A stretch of 62,925 bases of DNA, taken from positions 3,612 through 66,536 of the forward strand of contig NW_003546724.1 of assembly GCF_000090795.2 (NCBI RefSeq), written 5' to 3'. Both the position numbers and the translations under genes were made by a program. Shown here piece after piece: positions 1-11,694 of this stretch. The DNA is from Amphimedon queenslandica. Taxonomy: Eukaryota; Porifera; Demospongiae; Haplosclerida; Niphatidae. Position 1 is the stretch's first letter. Each line of letters begins with the position of its first letter. The notes beneath the pieces were generated by a model that was not told the DNA's origin, searched no databases, and saw nothing but the letters and a program-made list of their open reading frames with translations.

Positions 1-92
1 TGGTATTGTCAGTTTCAATGCCCTCTGTCTGTAGGATTTTGATGTAATAAAAATTAAGTCCAAGGGTAGTTTCATTGTCCAGAAATGATGCA

Positions 93-490
93 CTATAATA
101 AAGATAGCCATACCAAACACTTACACGGGCATAAGTATCCACACACCATCATGTACATGTACCACAACTGTCCACTTATTATAGCTGGACTAGCAGTGAA
201 ATCATGGAAGCAGAGAGGTGATGTTGAGTGCTTTGATGACAAAAGAGGCATCATTGTATCATCATTAGGTACAACCATCATTGAAAGGCTCTTTTTTACA
301 CAGAAACTTGCTATAGAAATGTTCTATTGTTCAAGTGACTTACAAGGGGTGTGTTGGATGAATAGATGCAAAGTGTACATATACAATGTAGCTATCAAAT
401 TATCACATAACAAGGTTATCATCATGTGATTATGGATTGTATTACTTTATGAGCCCACCTTTAGTTTAGAGCTAAGTTATGCCTTAATAT
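93..490 (-). pseudogene. mosaic of two membrane-protein gene fragments
   Basis: Read on the minus strand, 213-281 matches the N-terminal start of the intact gene at 3563-5476 (PNDDTMMPLLSSKHSTSP against PIDDTTTLLLPTKHSTSP). It runs directly into 105-212, which encodes a membrane segment (ISGQLWYM region) that belongs near the C-terminal half of the plus-strand subfamily. Bases 281-490 are a copy of the 5' leader of the minus-strand gene. Two distant parts of two opposite-strand genes have therefore been joined by rearrangement. No complete product is possible. The homology is visible directly; the mechanism is inferred. Confidence 0.7.
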
Positions 491-539
491 TCATATAGGT
501 ACCAGTGGCTACCACATTACTTGTGCTAAGTATATCTAC

Positions 540-660
540 TCATCCAGTCTTAATATTCTAGTGAGAATTACCATGTAGGCACTTCATTTTGGTGGCACTT
601 TTGTTGTAAAATTTTAATTGGCGGTTTTAATCTGGCGATTTTTGTGTACACATGGATTAC
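540..660. repeat. MITE remnant, TACCRTATAG family
   Basis: AT-rich stretch with the inner motifs of the inverted-repeat family better seen at 47579-47770 (cacttYattttggtggc, then ggcggttttaat and ctggcgattttt). The left tip is degenerate and no right tip is visible. Similar remnants lie at 2367-2560 and 6845-7030. Confidence 0.45.
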
Positions 661-672
661 TGAGTATACACA

Positions 673-1080
673 TTAGGCAAAGAAGAGGCAGATAAGGAGA
701 GAATAGTAGAAGTTACAAATCACATTGACAACTTTGAAGATGACTACAACAATTTACAGAAAATACATTTCTCGACTAAGTTTGATTATCTGTTCTCAAA
801 TCCTCTTCACATTGTGCTAACCAGTATCTATTCTGCTATGCTTTTTGTGTTTTGCCTCTGCAGTTTAATTGGTGGCCCTACCAGTGGCCCGTGGTTGATA
901 TTTTATTTATTAAGTGGGTTTCTCGGCACTCTTGTGAACATGTATGCTCTGGCTGTCTTTTTTATGTGGTTGTTCTTCATATTGAGTACATTGGTTGGGA
1001 TTCTCATGATTATTGCTATGATTTTACTTTGTTTATTTTTTGCCTCTCTTGGTTCTTCTAATTCATCACTGAAGCAATAG
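673..1080 (+). pseudogene. C-terminal fragment of plus-strand membrane-protein family
   Basis: An open frame of about 135 codons from 673 to the TAG at 1078-1080 aligns closely with the last 135 codons of the locus at 7347-9227 (IDNFEDDYNNLQKIHFSTKF; LIGGPTSGPWLI). It encodes the final three hydrophobic segments and the SSNSS tail. A stop at 661-663 precedes it and nothing of the first two thirds of the gene is present. It is a duplicated 3' end carried together with the satellite repeat that follows it, exactly as at 9228-10000. Confidence 0.8.
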
Positions 1081-1289
1081 GAGATATTAGTTTTGTGCGG
1101 AAAGCATAAATCCAGTGTAAATAATTAATTTGATTTTTGAAAGTACATGATGTACATGTATGCCCTTATGTTAGTGTAGTGAATTTAGTGATTACAAGTA
1201 GTTATTATAATTTTTTTTCTCATTTTCCCATGGTTTGCAATTTAAAATTTTGAATTGAATTAATAGACTAATTTGTACAAAATGATGAT

Positions 1290-2010
1290 TTTTGAGCCAT
1301 TTTATGTAAAAAACAGGAGTTTTTTCAGAAATTGGCCAATTTTTAAAATGGCCATAACTTGCAAAAATTAAGTCGTAATCAGCTCAAACTTTCTACATAG
1401 CATAAGTACATCAATATGCATCAAAAAATATAATAAAAATTGGGAGTGATTTTTGGGCCATTTTGGGGTAATTTTTGAGCCATTTTTTGGAAAAAACCAG
1501 AAATCGGCCAATTTTAGAAATGGCCATAAATTGAAAAATTCAAGTCGGAATCAGCTCAAACTTTCTACATATCATAAGTACATCAATATGCATCAAAAAA
1601 TGTAATAAAAATTGGGGGTGATTTCTGAGCCATTTTTGGGAAAAAACCTTGGGCTATAGTACAGGAGTTTTTTTCAGAAATTGGCCCATTTTTAAAATGG
1701 CCATAACTTGAAAAATTCAAGTCGGAATTAGCTCAAACTTTCTACATGGCATAAGTACATCAATATGTTTCAGAAAATGTAATAAAAATTGGGGGTGATT
1801 TCTGAGCCATTTTTTTTTGGAAAAAACCATGGGCTATAGTACAGGAGTTTTTTCAGAAATTGGCCCATTTTTTAAATGGCCATAACTTGAAAAATTCAAG
1901 TCGGAATTAGCTCAAACTTTCTACATAGCATGAGTACATCAATATGCATCAAAGAATATAATAAAAATTGGGGGTAATTTTTGGGCCATTTTTTGGAAAA
2001 AACCATAATC
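1290..2010 (+). repeat. tandem array of ~176-bp satellite-like unit
   Basis: Four to five imperfect units. The landmark ctacat occurs at 1393, 1565, 1742 and 1921 (spacing 172, 177, 179). Each unit has the order gaaattggcc, atggccataactt, agctcaaactttctacat, aagtacatcaatatgcatc, ttgggggtgattt, gggctatagtacagg. The same unit recurs at 9480-10000 and 10275-11060, and in inverted orientation in the TTF2 introns. Confidence 0.85.
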
Positions 2011-2024
2011 GATAGGTCATCGAT

Positions 2025-2560
2025 AGGTATCATCATTAGGTACAGCCATCATTGAAAGGCTCTTTTGTTACACAGAAACTTGCTAGAAATGTTCTATTGT
2101 TCTAGTGACTTACAAGGGGTGTGTTGAATGAATAGATACAAAAGTGTACATGTAGAATGTAACTACCAAAAATCACTTGATAAGGTTATCATGTGACTAT
2201 GGATTGCATTACTTTATGAGCCCACCTTTAGTTTAGAGCTAAGTTATGTCCTTCAATATTCTTATAGATGTAATATTAGTAGACTAACATATACCTATAT
2301 GTACCAGTGGCTACCACATTTTACTCGTGCTAAGTAGATCTACTCATCCAGTCATTATCTTTAGTATATGAATTACCATATAGCACTTTATTTTGGTGGC
2401 ACCTTTGTTGTAAAATTGTGTACACATGCATTACTGAGCATGCATATTAATATTGGCAATTTTGCTTGACAATTGTCAAAATTAAACTATGCCAAATTAA
2501 AGCACTATATAATTGCCTATGAAAAAATGGTCACTTTTTGTGTACATGCCTACATGGCAA
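2025..2560. repeat. copy of minus-gene 5' leader plus MITE remnant
   Basis: Bases 2025-2260 repeat the leader block also seen at 213-490, 5400-5690 and 6346-6620. Bases 2367-2560 hold an inverted-repeat element remnant (taccatatagcacttta). The block 2025-3050 is a segmental duplicate of 6346-7600, so order and orientation match: leader, MITE, promoter and N-terminus of the plus-strand gene. Confidence 0.65.
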
Positions 2561-2804
2561 ATTGGCTAGTGTTGTCACTTCCCACAAATATTTAATAATT
2601 GATTCCTAGAATGCTCCCATGTTACATGTACATTATGCATTCCAAATTCCAATGAACTGTTGACATAAATGAGTATACACTGAAGTATACATTGCACTTC
2701 ACAATGTAAACTTTTCCAAGTATTGTGTGCTACTGTGGATATTCCAGTGAATTTTCAGTTGTGCTATAAATTAAGCCTGATTTTGTTCAAAAGCTTTCTG
2801 TCAC

Positions 2805-3080
2805 CATGGAAAATAATGGAGGCCATTCTGATCTAGTTCTAGTACAGACTCCAGTAAACACCACTGAACCTGGCCAAATTCTGTTTTAGCAACAGCTATA
2901 AACTTCTCTGTCACTGAAGCTACCCATGAAATGGAAATTACCCCAACAGATGGCGGAGAACCAGTTAACGTTGAATTCACAGCTAAGCAAGCACAGTGAA
3001 AGATGGCTGTTATAGCTATTGAATATGTCCTGATGGAGATGGATACATATGATACAATGATTCTCCGAGCAATAAAAGGG
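2805..3080 (+). pseudogene. N-terminal fragment of plus-strand membrane-protein family
   Basis: The ATG at 2805 and the following ~80 codons copy the start of the 7347 locus (MENNGGHSDLVLVQTPVNTT). A one-base loss near 2873 (cctggccaaattc against cctggcccaaattc) shifts the frame, and a TGA replaces a glycine codon near 2998. Homology ends near 3060. The flanking promoter-like sequence (gtgctataaatta at 2763) is copied too. This is a decayed 5' end without the membrane region. Confidence 0.8.
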
Positions 3081-3119
3081 CATGGAAATTTATATAGCTT
3101 TTAATTATATTAAAACCAA

Positions 3120-3562
3120 TCAGTCGAGTTTCTTTAAGCTTTAGAATAAATTGGTGTGTTGCAATGTGGCTATTATAGTGAGATTTTTGTCATTGACCTA
3201 TTCTTTCACCTCCATAGCACAGAGACATGCACATTTCTAAGGCACATAATTACGTAGTAGGCTAGAAAAGACTGTGAAAGAAGAGTTGTAGCATGATTTA
3301 AAGAGGGATCCATGAAAGTGCAGCATAATAATGGATATGCTAAACTACATGATGTGTGTACATTCCAACATTTATGATGCTGAAGTTTTGTTAAAATGAA
3401 GTACTAGTACTCAGTGATCAATAGGTACTTATTGATACGGCTTAGTGAGCTTTTGTAAGTAATAATTATAAATAATAAGTATCATAAATTGTACAAAAAT
3501 AAATTTCCAATAACATAGTTACTTTACATGTATTGTTAGCAGCAAACAAAAATTAATAATAA
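3120..3562. other. 3' flank of minus-strand gene, no gene seen
   Basis: AT-rich sequence that includes a block also present 3' of the related loci near 11100-11690 and 25260-25690 (for example the agcataataatgg and actcagtgat stretches). No coding potential was recognised. Confidence 0.5.
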
Positions 3563-5476
3563 TTAAATACCATAGCAAGGGCTTCTAGAACTACGGCCAA
3601 TTTTTGAGTTATGCAAGCAACAATACACCATTAATGCTATAATAATAGATAAAGGTATATATAGTAAGGCAAATAAAAAATTATAATCTTTTAACTTTAT
3701 TGCTAAAATGACTATAATGAAAAGGCCATAACAAAGATCAAATAATATACATGCAAGTGTAATAAGAAGCAAACTACAATAGGCAGCAATGCTAACAGCA
3801 TAAATATTTATGCAGTAGGCAATGATTGCAACAGCAATATGAAACTCAAACCAATCACTTGGTCCATTGTACATTGAGCTTACAAAGAAAACAACTAATG
3901 CTCCAGTGTATAGACTTGATGCAGCAACACGAAGTGGACTAATGCAAGGATAGACAAGTTTTTCAAAAAATTTCATATTTTTTAACTTTGTGCAATCATT
4001 CCTGAATTGATCATTTCCAAGGTGATTCATCACCTGTTCAATCATTGTGTCTGTTTTAGTCTTGCTTATGCCACTCTCCTTGCCTTCTGTCTGAAGTTCA
4101 GATATTAAGTTACGTATGACATCCACTGGTAACTTTGATGTCCAAAATTGATGAACAAGAAAGAACATAAGCATTCCAAAAAGAGGCATCAAATAAGTAA
4201 ATATCATCATGTACCACAACTGCCAGCTATTTTCTATAGTGTTTTCCTCTGCATTATACTCATGATAAAATCTACCCACAATAATAATGATCATTAAGAA
4301 CTGTAGAAACATTAGTGCACACATGTACATAAAGAAAATGACAATGAACATAACTCCCTGGCATTTCTTGTTGACTCCAGTTTTAACCTTTTGAAGTGAA
4401 TGAATGATTTTAAAAATTATGTAAGTCTTTTTAAGGTAAACAAATATTATTACACTGAGAAAAGTTGAAATAGCTGTGATCCAGTGAATAATTAAATTGC
4501 TTTTTGTGCCAGAATAATTTTCAGCTGTTATGATAATCACTTTAAATATATTCAGTAGTAGGTTAGGGTAGAAAATTGTTTCTAGGACTACAATACAAAC
4601 AATGTCCATTACAGTAGTGCAACCTTTACCACAAGTACCTTCACAAGCACAGCTATCATTAAAACACTCTGCCTTCTCTTCATCTCCTGGCTGAACCAAC
4701 TCCTGGCGTTTACAAGTCCTTTTCAATACTCTGCAGCCATGATGACGCAAATATAATGATAAATCAAAAATGGTGAACAGTAAGCCAAGTACACCAATAC
4801 CAAAGCTAATGTAATCAAAGGTTTTGAGTATTTTTAAGTTCTCTACTTCGGTTGCATTTTTTGTGACGTTCTCATTTCTTGTCCCACTGCTATCTTGAAC
4901 TATTGATACCAAAGTGAAACTTGTTGAAAGCAGCAAGAATGCTACACATAAATAGATGAATACCTCTCGGTATATAGCTTTGTGGAACAAATTACGAAGA
5001 ACAGTTTTTGTAATTACTTTTTTGCCAATTTCTTTCGCTTTTTTAATTGATTCTAGTTTAAAAGGATTCTTTTTGCAGCAATCAATAGATTCAATATGTG
5101 GAATATTACATTTACATGTACATGTACTACAACTCTCCTTATGTGAGGTAGAGCATTCTTCCAATGCTTCTTTGAGATACTGTGATGCTTCTTCAGAATC
5201 TTTTGGCTGTTTTTTATCAGGGTGTTTATCATAATCTTCAGGTTGATCTATTTTCTGGTGATCTATGGATAAGTTGACTTCGGGAGAAGATTGAGTTGAT
5301 TTTTGAATGAGATCTTGTTGCTCAGGGCTATTGTGTGTAGGGCTTAAGACACTCTCTTTTACCTCATCAGGTGATCCTTCCACCCTCAGCCCTTGATCTG
5401 ACACTGCTCCATAAGGTGATGTTGAGTGCTTTGTTGGCAAAAGAAGCGTCGTTGTATCATCGATAGGTACAGCCAT
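3563..5476 (-). CDS. polytopic membrane protein, subfamily A (intact)
   Basis: Single-exon gene of 637 residues. The open frame extends upstream to 5620, but the ATG at 5476 (MAVPIDDTTT) is preferred because the related start at 27874 (MTAPNNDAME) aligns there. The first ~155 residues are polar, with a Cys cluster (CSTCTCKCN). Then come about nine hydrophobic segments, an HGCRVLKRTCK motif, an acidic Cys-rich loop (CFNDSCACEGTCGKGC) and the conserved QLWYMMIFTYLMPLFGM and QFWTSKLPVDVI motifs. The C-terminus is SRSPCYGI. No known family was recognised. The N-terminal Cys cluster could be a palmitoylation site (inference). Siblings follow on the same strand at 12628, 16281, 18857, 22324 and 25699. 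Confidence 0.85.
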   Translation of the reverse strand: MAVPIDDTTTLLLPTKHSTSPYGAVSDQGLRVEGSPDEVKESVLSPTHNSPEQQDLIQKSTQSSPEVNLSIDHQKIDQPEDYDKHPDKKQPKDSEEASQYLKEALEECSTSHKESCSTCTCKCNIPHIESIDCCKKNPFKLESIKKAKEIGKKVITKTVLRNLFHKAIYREVFIYLCVAFLLLSTSFTLVSIVQDSSGTRNENVTKNATEVENLKILKTFDYISFGIGVLGLLFTIFDLSLYLRHHGCRVLKRTCKRQELVQPGDEEKAECFNDSCACEGTCGKGCTTVMDIVCIVVLETIFYPNLLLNIFKVIIITAENYSGTKSNLIIHWITAISTFLSVIIFVYLKKTYIIFKIIHSLQKVKTGVNKKCQGVMFIVIFFMYMCALMFLQFLMIIIIVGRFYHEYNAEENTIENSWQLWYMMIFTYLMPLFGMLMFFLVHQFWTSKLPVDVIRNLISELQTEGKESGISKTKTDTMIEQVMNHLGNDQFRNDCTKLKNMKFFEKLVYPCISPLRVAASSLYTGALVVFFVSSMYNGPSDWFEFHIAVAIIAYCINIYAVSIAAYCSLLLITLACILFDLCYGLFIIVILAIKLKDYNFLFALLYIPLSIIIALMVYCCLHNSKIGRSSRSPCYGI

Positions 5477-5814
5477 CACTGAAAGGCTCTTTTTCACACA
5501 GAAACTTGCTAGAAATGTTCTATTGTTCAAGTGACTTACAAGGGGTGTGTTGGGTGGATAGATGCAAAGTGTACATATATACAATGTAGCTACCAAATTA
5601 TCACATGATAAAGTTATCATGTGACTATGGATTGTATTACTTTATCAACTCACTTTTAGTTTAGAGCTAACTGAATTATGTTCTTCAATATTCCTCATTA
5701 TTAGACTAACATACCTACTACCACCTTACTGGTGCTAAGTACGCATCCAGTCATAGTATTTTTAGTGTAAATGACTGTATAGTGCCTTATTTTGGCAGCA
5801 CTCTACTTCAGCTA

Positions 5815-6345
5815 TTTTGCTTTCTTTTATCTGGATTCTGGAGCATGTTACTCATTCTAGGTACAGTGTACTGTGCCAAAATTCACACTTTATGGGGTCT
5901 TGTTTATACCGTGAATGAGGTCAGAATTAGAAAGAAAGGATGCTAAGGAATCCTGTTTATTGTCTTTTTTGCCCTTTATATGTTAGTGCTATTGATACTC
6001 CAGATGCTAATGGTAGCATTTGTCAGTGGCGTAGCTACATAGGGACCTGTGGCCTCATAACTGGTTCTAGTGCCATTGCATGCATGTAGGCAAGAGAATG
6101 AAGAGATACAAGTTACAATTGGAGTACCGGTATTGCTTTATTCAGGGCCCCCACTGTGCCCTACCTCTTCATTTGTTCCAGCTCTGCCATTGGCAGATAT
6201 TGGTGAATGGTATTATCATGATTTCACTGCTGGTCGAGGCATAATAAGTGGACAGTTGTGGTACATGATGGTGTCTAGATACTTAATGCATGTGTTTAGT
6301 ATGGCTATCTTTTTTGTAGTGCAAGAGGAAGAGAAGCAGAGAGCG
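5815..6345 (+). pseudogene. middle fragment of plus-strand membrane-protein family with insertion
   Basis: Bases 5815-6020 encode the span around LLILGTVYCAKI and the next membrane segment, with a TAA where related genes continue (near 5943). From about 6024 to 6205 the sequence is unrelated and begins gtggcgtagctac, a phrase often found at DNA-transposon ends, so it is probably an inserted element. Homology resumes at 6208 (YHDFTAG, ISGQLWYMMVS) and stops at 6345, where a copied leader of the minus-strand gene begins. Confidence 0.75.
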
Positions 6346-6620
6346 TAATGTTGAGTGCTTTGATGACAAAAGAGGCATCGTTGTATCATCATTAGGTACA
6401 GCCATCATTGAAAGGCTCTTTTTTACACAGAAACTTGCTAGAAATGTTCTATTGTTCAAGTGACTTACAAGGGGTGTGTTGGGTGGATAGAGTGTACATA
6501 CACAATGTAACTACCAATTGTCACATGATAAGGTTATCATCATGTGATTATGGATTGTATTACTTTATGAGCCTACCTTTAGTTTAGAGCTAAATTATAT
6601 CCTTAAATATTCCTATAGAT
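6346..6620. repeat. copy of minus-gene 5' leader
   Basis: About 270 bp nearly identical to 5415-5690, which contains the start codon region of the intact gene at 3563-5476. It lacks any coding body and joins the preceding plus-strand fragment directly. Confidence 0.75.
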
Positions 6621-6663
6621 ATAATATTAGTAGGCTAACATACCTACATGTACCAGTGGCTAA

Positions 6664-6829
6664 ATTTTGGTGATTGGCGGATTTTAATTTGGCGAATTGG
6701 TGGCCACGTGCATTGAGCATGCGTATAATGGCTCAAAATGGCGGATTTTATTTTGGCGAATGGCTATCAAAACGCCAAATTCGCCAAATTTATTTCCCTC
6801 CAAAATTTCCCGCTATACGGTACTCATCC
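6664..6829. repeat. MITE remnant, TACCRTATAG family
   Basis: Contains the family inner motifs (ttttggtgattggcgg; ccaaattcgcc) and the right tip gctatacggta at 6819-6829. The left tip has been lost. A second remnant follows at about 6845-7030. Confidence 0.6.
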
Positions 6830-7297
6830 AGTCATATCTTTAGTGTGAATTACCATAATTATAGCTCTTTATTAACAATAACTTTGGTGGCTTTGCTGTA
6901 AAATTGTAATTGGGAGTTTTGAATTTTGTGATTTTAATTGCTGGTTCTGGATTTGGTGATTTTTTGCATACACATATACACATTATTATTTGCAATTTTG
7001 CTTGCAAATTGCCAGAATAAAACTACCAAGTGAAAGTATAGTATACATAGCCTATGCAAAAGTTCACTTGTTGATATGTACATGACAAATTGGCTAGTGT
7101 TGTCACTTCAGACAAATATTTAATGATTGATTCCTAGAATTCTACCATGTTACATGTACATTATGTATTCCAATGAACTGTTGACACATAAATGAGTATA
7201 CATTGCACATGATTGCAGTATACATTGTACCTCACAATGTAAACTTTTCCAAGTATTGTGTGCTACTGTGGATATTCCAGTGAATTTTCAACTGTGC

Positions 7298-7305
7298 TAT
7301 AAATT
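7298..7305 (+). promoter_or_regulatory. candidate TATA box
   Basis: ctataaat lies about 45 bp before the ATG at 7347. The block from here to the ATG is conserved in the duplicated copy at 2763-2805 although the coding part there has decayed. Suggestive only. Confidence 0.35.
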
Positions 7306-7346
7306 AAGTCCTCTGTCCTGATTTTGTTCAGAAGCTGTTTGTCACC

Positions 7347-9227
7347 ATGGAAAATAATGGAGGCCATTCTGATCTAGTTCCAGTACAGACTCCAGTAAAC
7401 ACTACTGAACCTGGCCCAAATTCTGTTTTAGCAACAGCTAAAAACTTCTCTGTCACTGAAGCTACCCATGAAATGGAAATCACACCAACAGATGGTGGAG
7501 AACCAGTTAACGTTGAAGTCACAGCTAAGCAAGCACAGGGAAAGATGGCTGCTATAGCTATTGAAGAATGTCCTGATGGAGATGGATACATAGTAAAGGG
7601 AGCATTAGCAGAGATGCGTAAAAGAGAGGTTGCAATTAAAATCAATGGTGAAGAAGTTATTCGCAAAGAAGTCTATTATGCTTATATGAAAGCTTTTGAA
7701 ACACGAATACGTTTAAGGAGAGAGCAAAAAGCAATTGGAGCTCCGGATGATGAGCCACCACCTTATGAACCAAGTGCTTTTGAAAGGGCAGTTTATCAAT
7801 GCTGTCAAGCTTACACCTGCGATTGCAAGGGCTGTCGTGGTGGTTTTAAAACAGAGAATGTTCGGAAAAGTTATGAAGATCCAGAATCACTTTAAAAAGC
7901 TCGACCTGTCGGATTTGATGCAATAAAAAAAAAATTTATGAACTTCCTTGCCCTTTCATTGCTCGGAGAAGCTTTTCTCTATTTGACATTGACCGTAGCT
8001 TTAGTTGAGCTTATTTTCTCACTTGTTTTACTCATCACTAACTTTAGCTCTGACCAAAGCGATTTGAAATCATTAGTTTCGTTTTGAGTCTCCTTGGCAC
8101 TGGGTTTTCTTTTTTTGATTTTGGCCTTCACTTTCGTCATCGTGGCTGTCGAATCTTTAAACGAGCATGCAAAGGAGAAGAGCAAGAGCAGGAACATGAT
8201 GAAGAACATAAGGAGTTTTGCAATGACACTTGTGTCAATAAAGATGAAAATTCCTGTGGAAACCGCTGTGTTTCAGTTCTGGATCTCATTAGGATCTTTG
8301 TATTGGAGACCATTTACTATCCTGATCTTCTAAGCACAATGTTCGAATACATCGATGAACTCATTAATAATGATTACAATCCAAAGCGGATTCCTGTCAT
8401 TAGTTGGCTTTCTTTTATCTGGAGCATGTTACTCATTCTAGGTACAGTGTACCATAGATAGTAGACACACTTTATGGGGTCTCATTTATTCTGTGAAAGA
8501 TCTCAGAATTGGAAAAAAATATTGCGGAGGAATCCTGTTTATTGTCACATTTGCCCTTTATATGTTAGGGCTATTGATACTCCAAATGCTAATGATAGCA
8601 ATTATGGGTGGGCGGTATCATCATGACTTCACTGCTGGTCCTGGTAAAATAAGTGGTCAGTTATGGTACATGATGGTGTCTGGATACTTAATGCCCTTAT
8701 TTGGTATGACTATCTTCTTTGTAGTGCATCATTTCTGGACAATGAAACTACCGCTGGACTTAATTTTCGATTTCATCAAAATCCTACAGACGGAGGGCAT
8801 TGAAACTGACAATTCCAAGAAGGAAGAGGAAGAGAAGCAGAAAATACGCTCAGTTACAAAATACATTGACAACTTTGAAAGTGACTACAACGATTTACAG
8901 AAAATACATTTCTCGACTAAGTTTGGTTATCCATTCTCAAGCCCTCTTCACATTGTGCTAACCAGTATCTATTCTGCTATGCTTTTTGTGTTTTGCCTCT
9001 GCAGTTTAATTGGTGGCCCTACCAGTGGCCCGTGGTTGATAGCTTATTTGATAAGTGGGTTGCTTGGCACTGTTGTGAACATGTATGCTCTAGCTGTCTT
9101 TCTTGTGTGGTCATTCTTTGTATTGAGTATACTGGTTGGTATACTTATAGTTATTGCCATGATTTTACTTTGCATATTTTTGGCGTCGTTTGGTTCTTCT
9201 AATTCTTCAAACAATAGGAGATATTAA
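7347..9227 (+). pseudogene. polytopic membrane protein, plus-strand subfamily (broken)
   Basis: Near full-length copy of the intact gene at 29469. The first 182 codons are open and contain a PPPYEPS motif. An in-frame TAA at 7893-7895 replaces an isoleucine codon. A 7-base deletion near 8065 shifts the frame inside the first membrane region, and a one-base gain near 8450 shifts it again. The last 245 codons are open and keep YHHDFTAGPGKISGQLWYMM and the C-terminal spans. With three lesions it is most likely a pseudogene, although the two long open ends suggest recent inactivation. It is flanked 3' by the same ~176-bp satellite as the fragment at 673-1080. Confidence 0.85.
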
Positions 9228-9479
9228 TTTTGTATGGTAAATCTAGCGTGAATAATTTTTTTGAATTTTTTAAAGAATAATTATGATTTACATGCATGCC
9301 CTTATGCTAGTGTAGTGATTTTAATAATTACAAGTAGTTATTATAATTTTTCTCATTTTATACCATGGTTTATAATTTGAAATTTTCAATTTAATTAATA
9401 GACTAATTTTCACAAAATGATGATCACTGTGTATATAGAATTACACCAACCCAGTCTTATTCACTCTTGTCTCACAAAA

Positions 9480-10000
9480 GCATGAGCTATTTTTTGGGAA
9501 GAACATGAGATATAACCTCGAAAGTTGGCTCATTTTTATAAATGGCCATAACTTGAAAGTTGAAGCCAAAATTAGCTCAAACTTTCTACATAGCATAATT
9601 GGGGGTGATTTTTGAGCCATTTTATGGAAAAAACAGGAGTTTTTTCAGAAATTGGCCAATTTTAAAAATGGCCATAACTTGAAAAAATTAAATTGTAATC
9701 AGCTCAAACTTTCTACATAGCATAAGTACATCAGTATGCATCAAAAAATATAATAAAAATTGGGGGTAATTTTTGGGCCATTTTTTGGAAAAAACCATGG
9801 GCTATAGTACAGGGATTCAGAAATTGGCCAATTTTAAAAATGGCCATAACTTGAAAAAATTAAGTCGGAATTAGCTCAAACTTTCTACATAGCATAAGTA
9901 CATCAATATGCATTTAAAAATATAATAAAAATTGGGGGTGATTTTTGGGCCATTTTTTGGAAAAAACCATGGGCTATAGTACATTTTTTTAGGATCAGAA
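9480..10000 (+). repeat. ~176-bp satellite-like tandem repeat
   Basis: Three units of the same repeat as at 1290-2010. Landmark ctacat occurs at 9586, 9713 and 9885; the first unit has an internal deletion, giving 127 bp. Confidence 0.8.
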
Positions 10001-10270
10001 ATCAGTAGTAATGAGTTTATAAGTGAAATTAGTAATAATAATAATAATAATAATCTTTATTAATATGTTAGTGACATTGAAGTCGAGCATCAGAGATTGC
10101 TACATCAATGTCACAGTCACTGGGCCTATATATTGATCTCCTTGTACCCCTTACACACCGAATTGTTGATCTTAAAATTGAAAATGATAGTTTGCATCTG
10201 ATGAAATTGATTACTGAACTGTACGGTTTGTTAAGTTTGTCAGCTGTCAGTAGTGCAATTCGTCAAAAAA
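10001..10270. other. unrelated insert inside the satellite array
   Basis: About 270 bp interrupt the satellite. They begin with an (aat)n run at 10034-10052 followed by ctttatt. A pair gtgacattgaag / ctacatcaatgtcac forms an imperfect inverted repeat at 10070-10113. The (aat)n run suggests a degenerate retroelement tail; no protein was recognised. Confidence 0.4.
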
Positions 10271-10274
10271 AGGG

Positions 10275-11060
10275 CTATAGTACAGGGATTTTTTCAGAAA
10301 TTGGCCAATTTTTAAAATGGCCATAACTTGAAAAATTTAAGTCGTAATCAGCTCAAACTTTCTACATAGCATGAGTACATCAATATTCATCAAAAAATAT
10401 AATAAAAATTGGGGGTGATTTTTGGGCCATTTTTTGGAAAAAACCATGGGCTATAGTACAGGGATTTTTTCAGAAATTGGCCAATTTTAAAAATGGCCAT
10501 AACTTTAAAAGATTAAGTCAGAATTAGCTCAAACTTTCTACATAGCATAAGTACATCAATATTCATCAAAAAATATGATAAAAATTGGGGGTGATTTTTT
10601 GGGCCATTTTTGGAAAAAACCATGGGCTATAGTACAGGGATTTTTTCAGAAATTGGCCAATTTTAAAAATTGCCATAACTTTAAAAAATTAAGTCGGAAT
10701 TAACTCAAACTGTCTACATAGCATGAGGACATTAATATGTAGCAAAAAATTTAATAAAAGTTTCGGGTGATTTTTGACCCATTTTTCAGAAAAAGCATGG
10801 GACCATTTTTAAAAGCTTCAAATTTCTGAAAAACACATTTGACTATAGTAAAAGGTGTTGTTTTTTAGAAATTTGAATTTTTTAAAAATGGTTACAACTC
10901 GTGTTGCAATTAGCTTAAATTTTCTACATTGCATGACATCAATATGTATCAAAAAATTAGAATTTGGGTGATTATGAGCCATTTTTGCAAAAACCATAAG
11001 CTATAACCTTTGCTTGTTTTCAAGACTTGAATGGTTTTTTAAACTGCTCATAACTTTTTA
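10275..11060 (+). repeat. ~176-bp satellite-like tandem repeat
   Basis: Continuation of the array with landmarks at 10362, 10538 and 10714 (spacing 176, 176), then increasingly degenerate units to about 11060. Confidence 0.8.
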
Positions 11061-11694
11061 GTAGAATCAACTCTAACTTTATAACATTTATACTGATTCA
11101 TAATTTGTATACAGTAAACTTATTTGCCCTTGGTAGTATTGCAACAGATTTTCCTTGTATGGAAAACCTATATTATATGCATTCACAGTAGCACGCTTTT
11201 GAGGCATCATGTATAGGAAAGAAAATAAGACTCTGAGGGAAGAGCTGTATAGATTGATTGAGGGATCCATGAAAGGGCAAGATAATAATGTTCATGGTGA
11301 CATGTAGCATTACAAAGTGTGTACTTTGTGTGTATATCTGTATGCTGTATAGTAGTTTTAATAATTGTAGACTAGTCAGGCTAATTCCTCCACATATTGA
11401 CTAAATCAAAGTACTCTGGTCATTAATTATTATGGCTCAGTGAGTCATAGAATATATTGATAAAATAATTATTAATTTTTTTATTCAAACCACAACAATC
11501 TAATAATAAGAAGAAAAAGGATGGTGTTTATATGTTCATAAAGTCCAGTTAATTTGTTAAGTTAGTAAAATAAGAAATTGTCATTAATACCAAGCCCGTT
11601 GTTATTCATACATAATAATGATAATGATTAATAAAATATCATGAACTGCATAAAAAAATAACTTGTTACTTCATGTGTATTGTTAGCAGCAAAC

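Noticed and set aside
10108..10326. 72-codon frame in the satellite array
   Set aside because: It runs from an insert into the satellite and shows no protein-like pattern.
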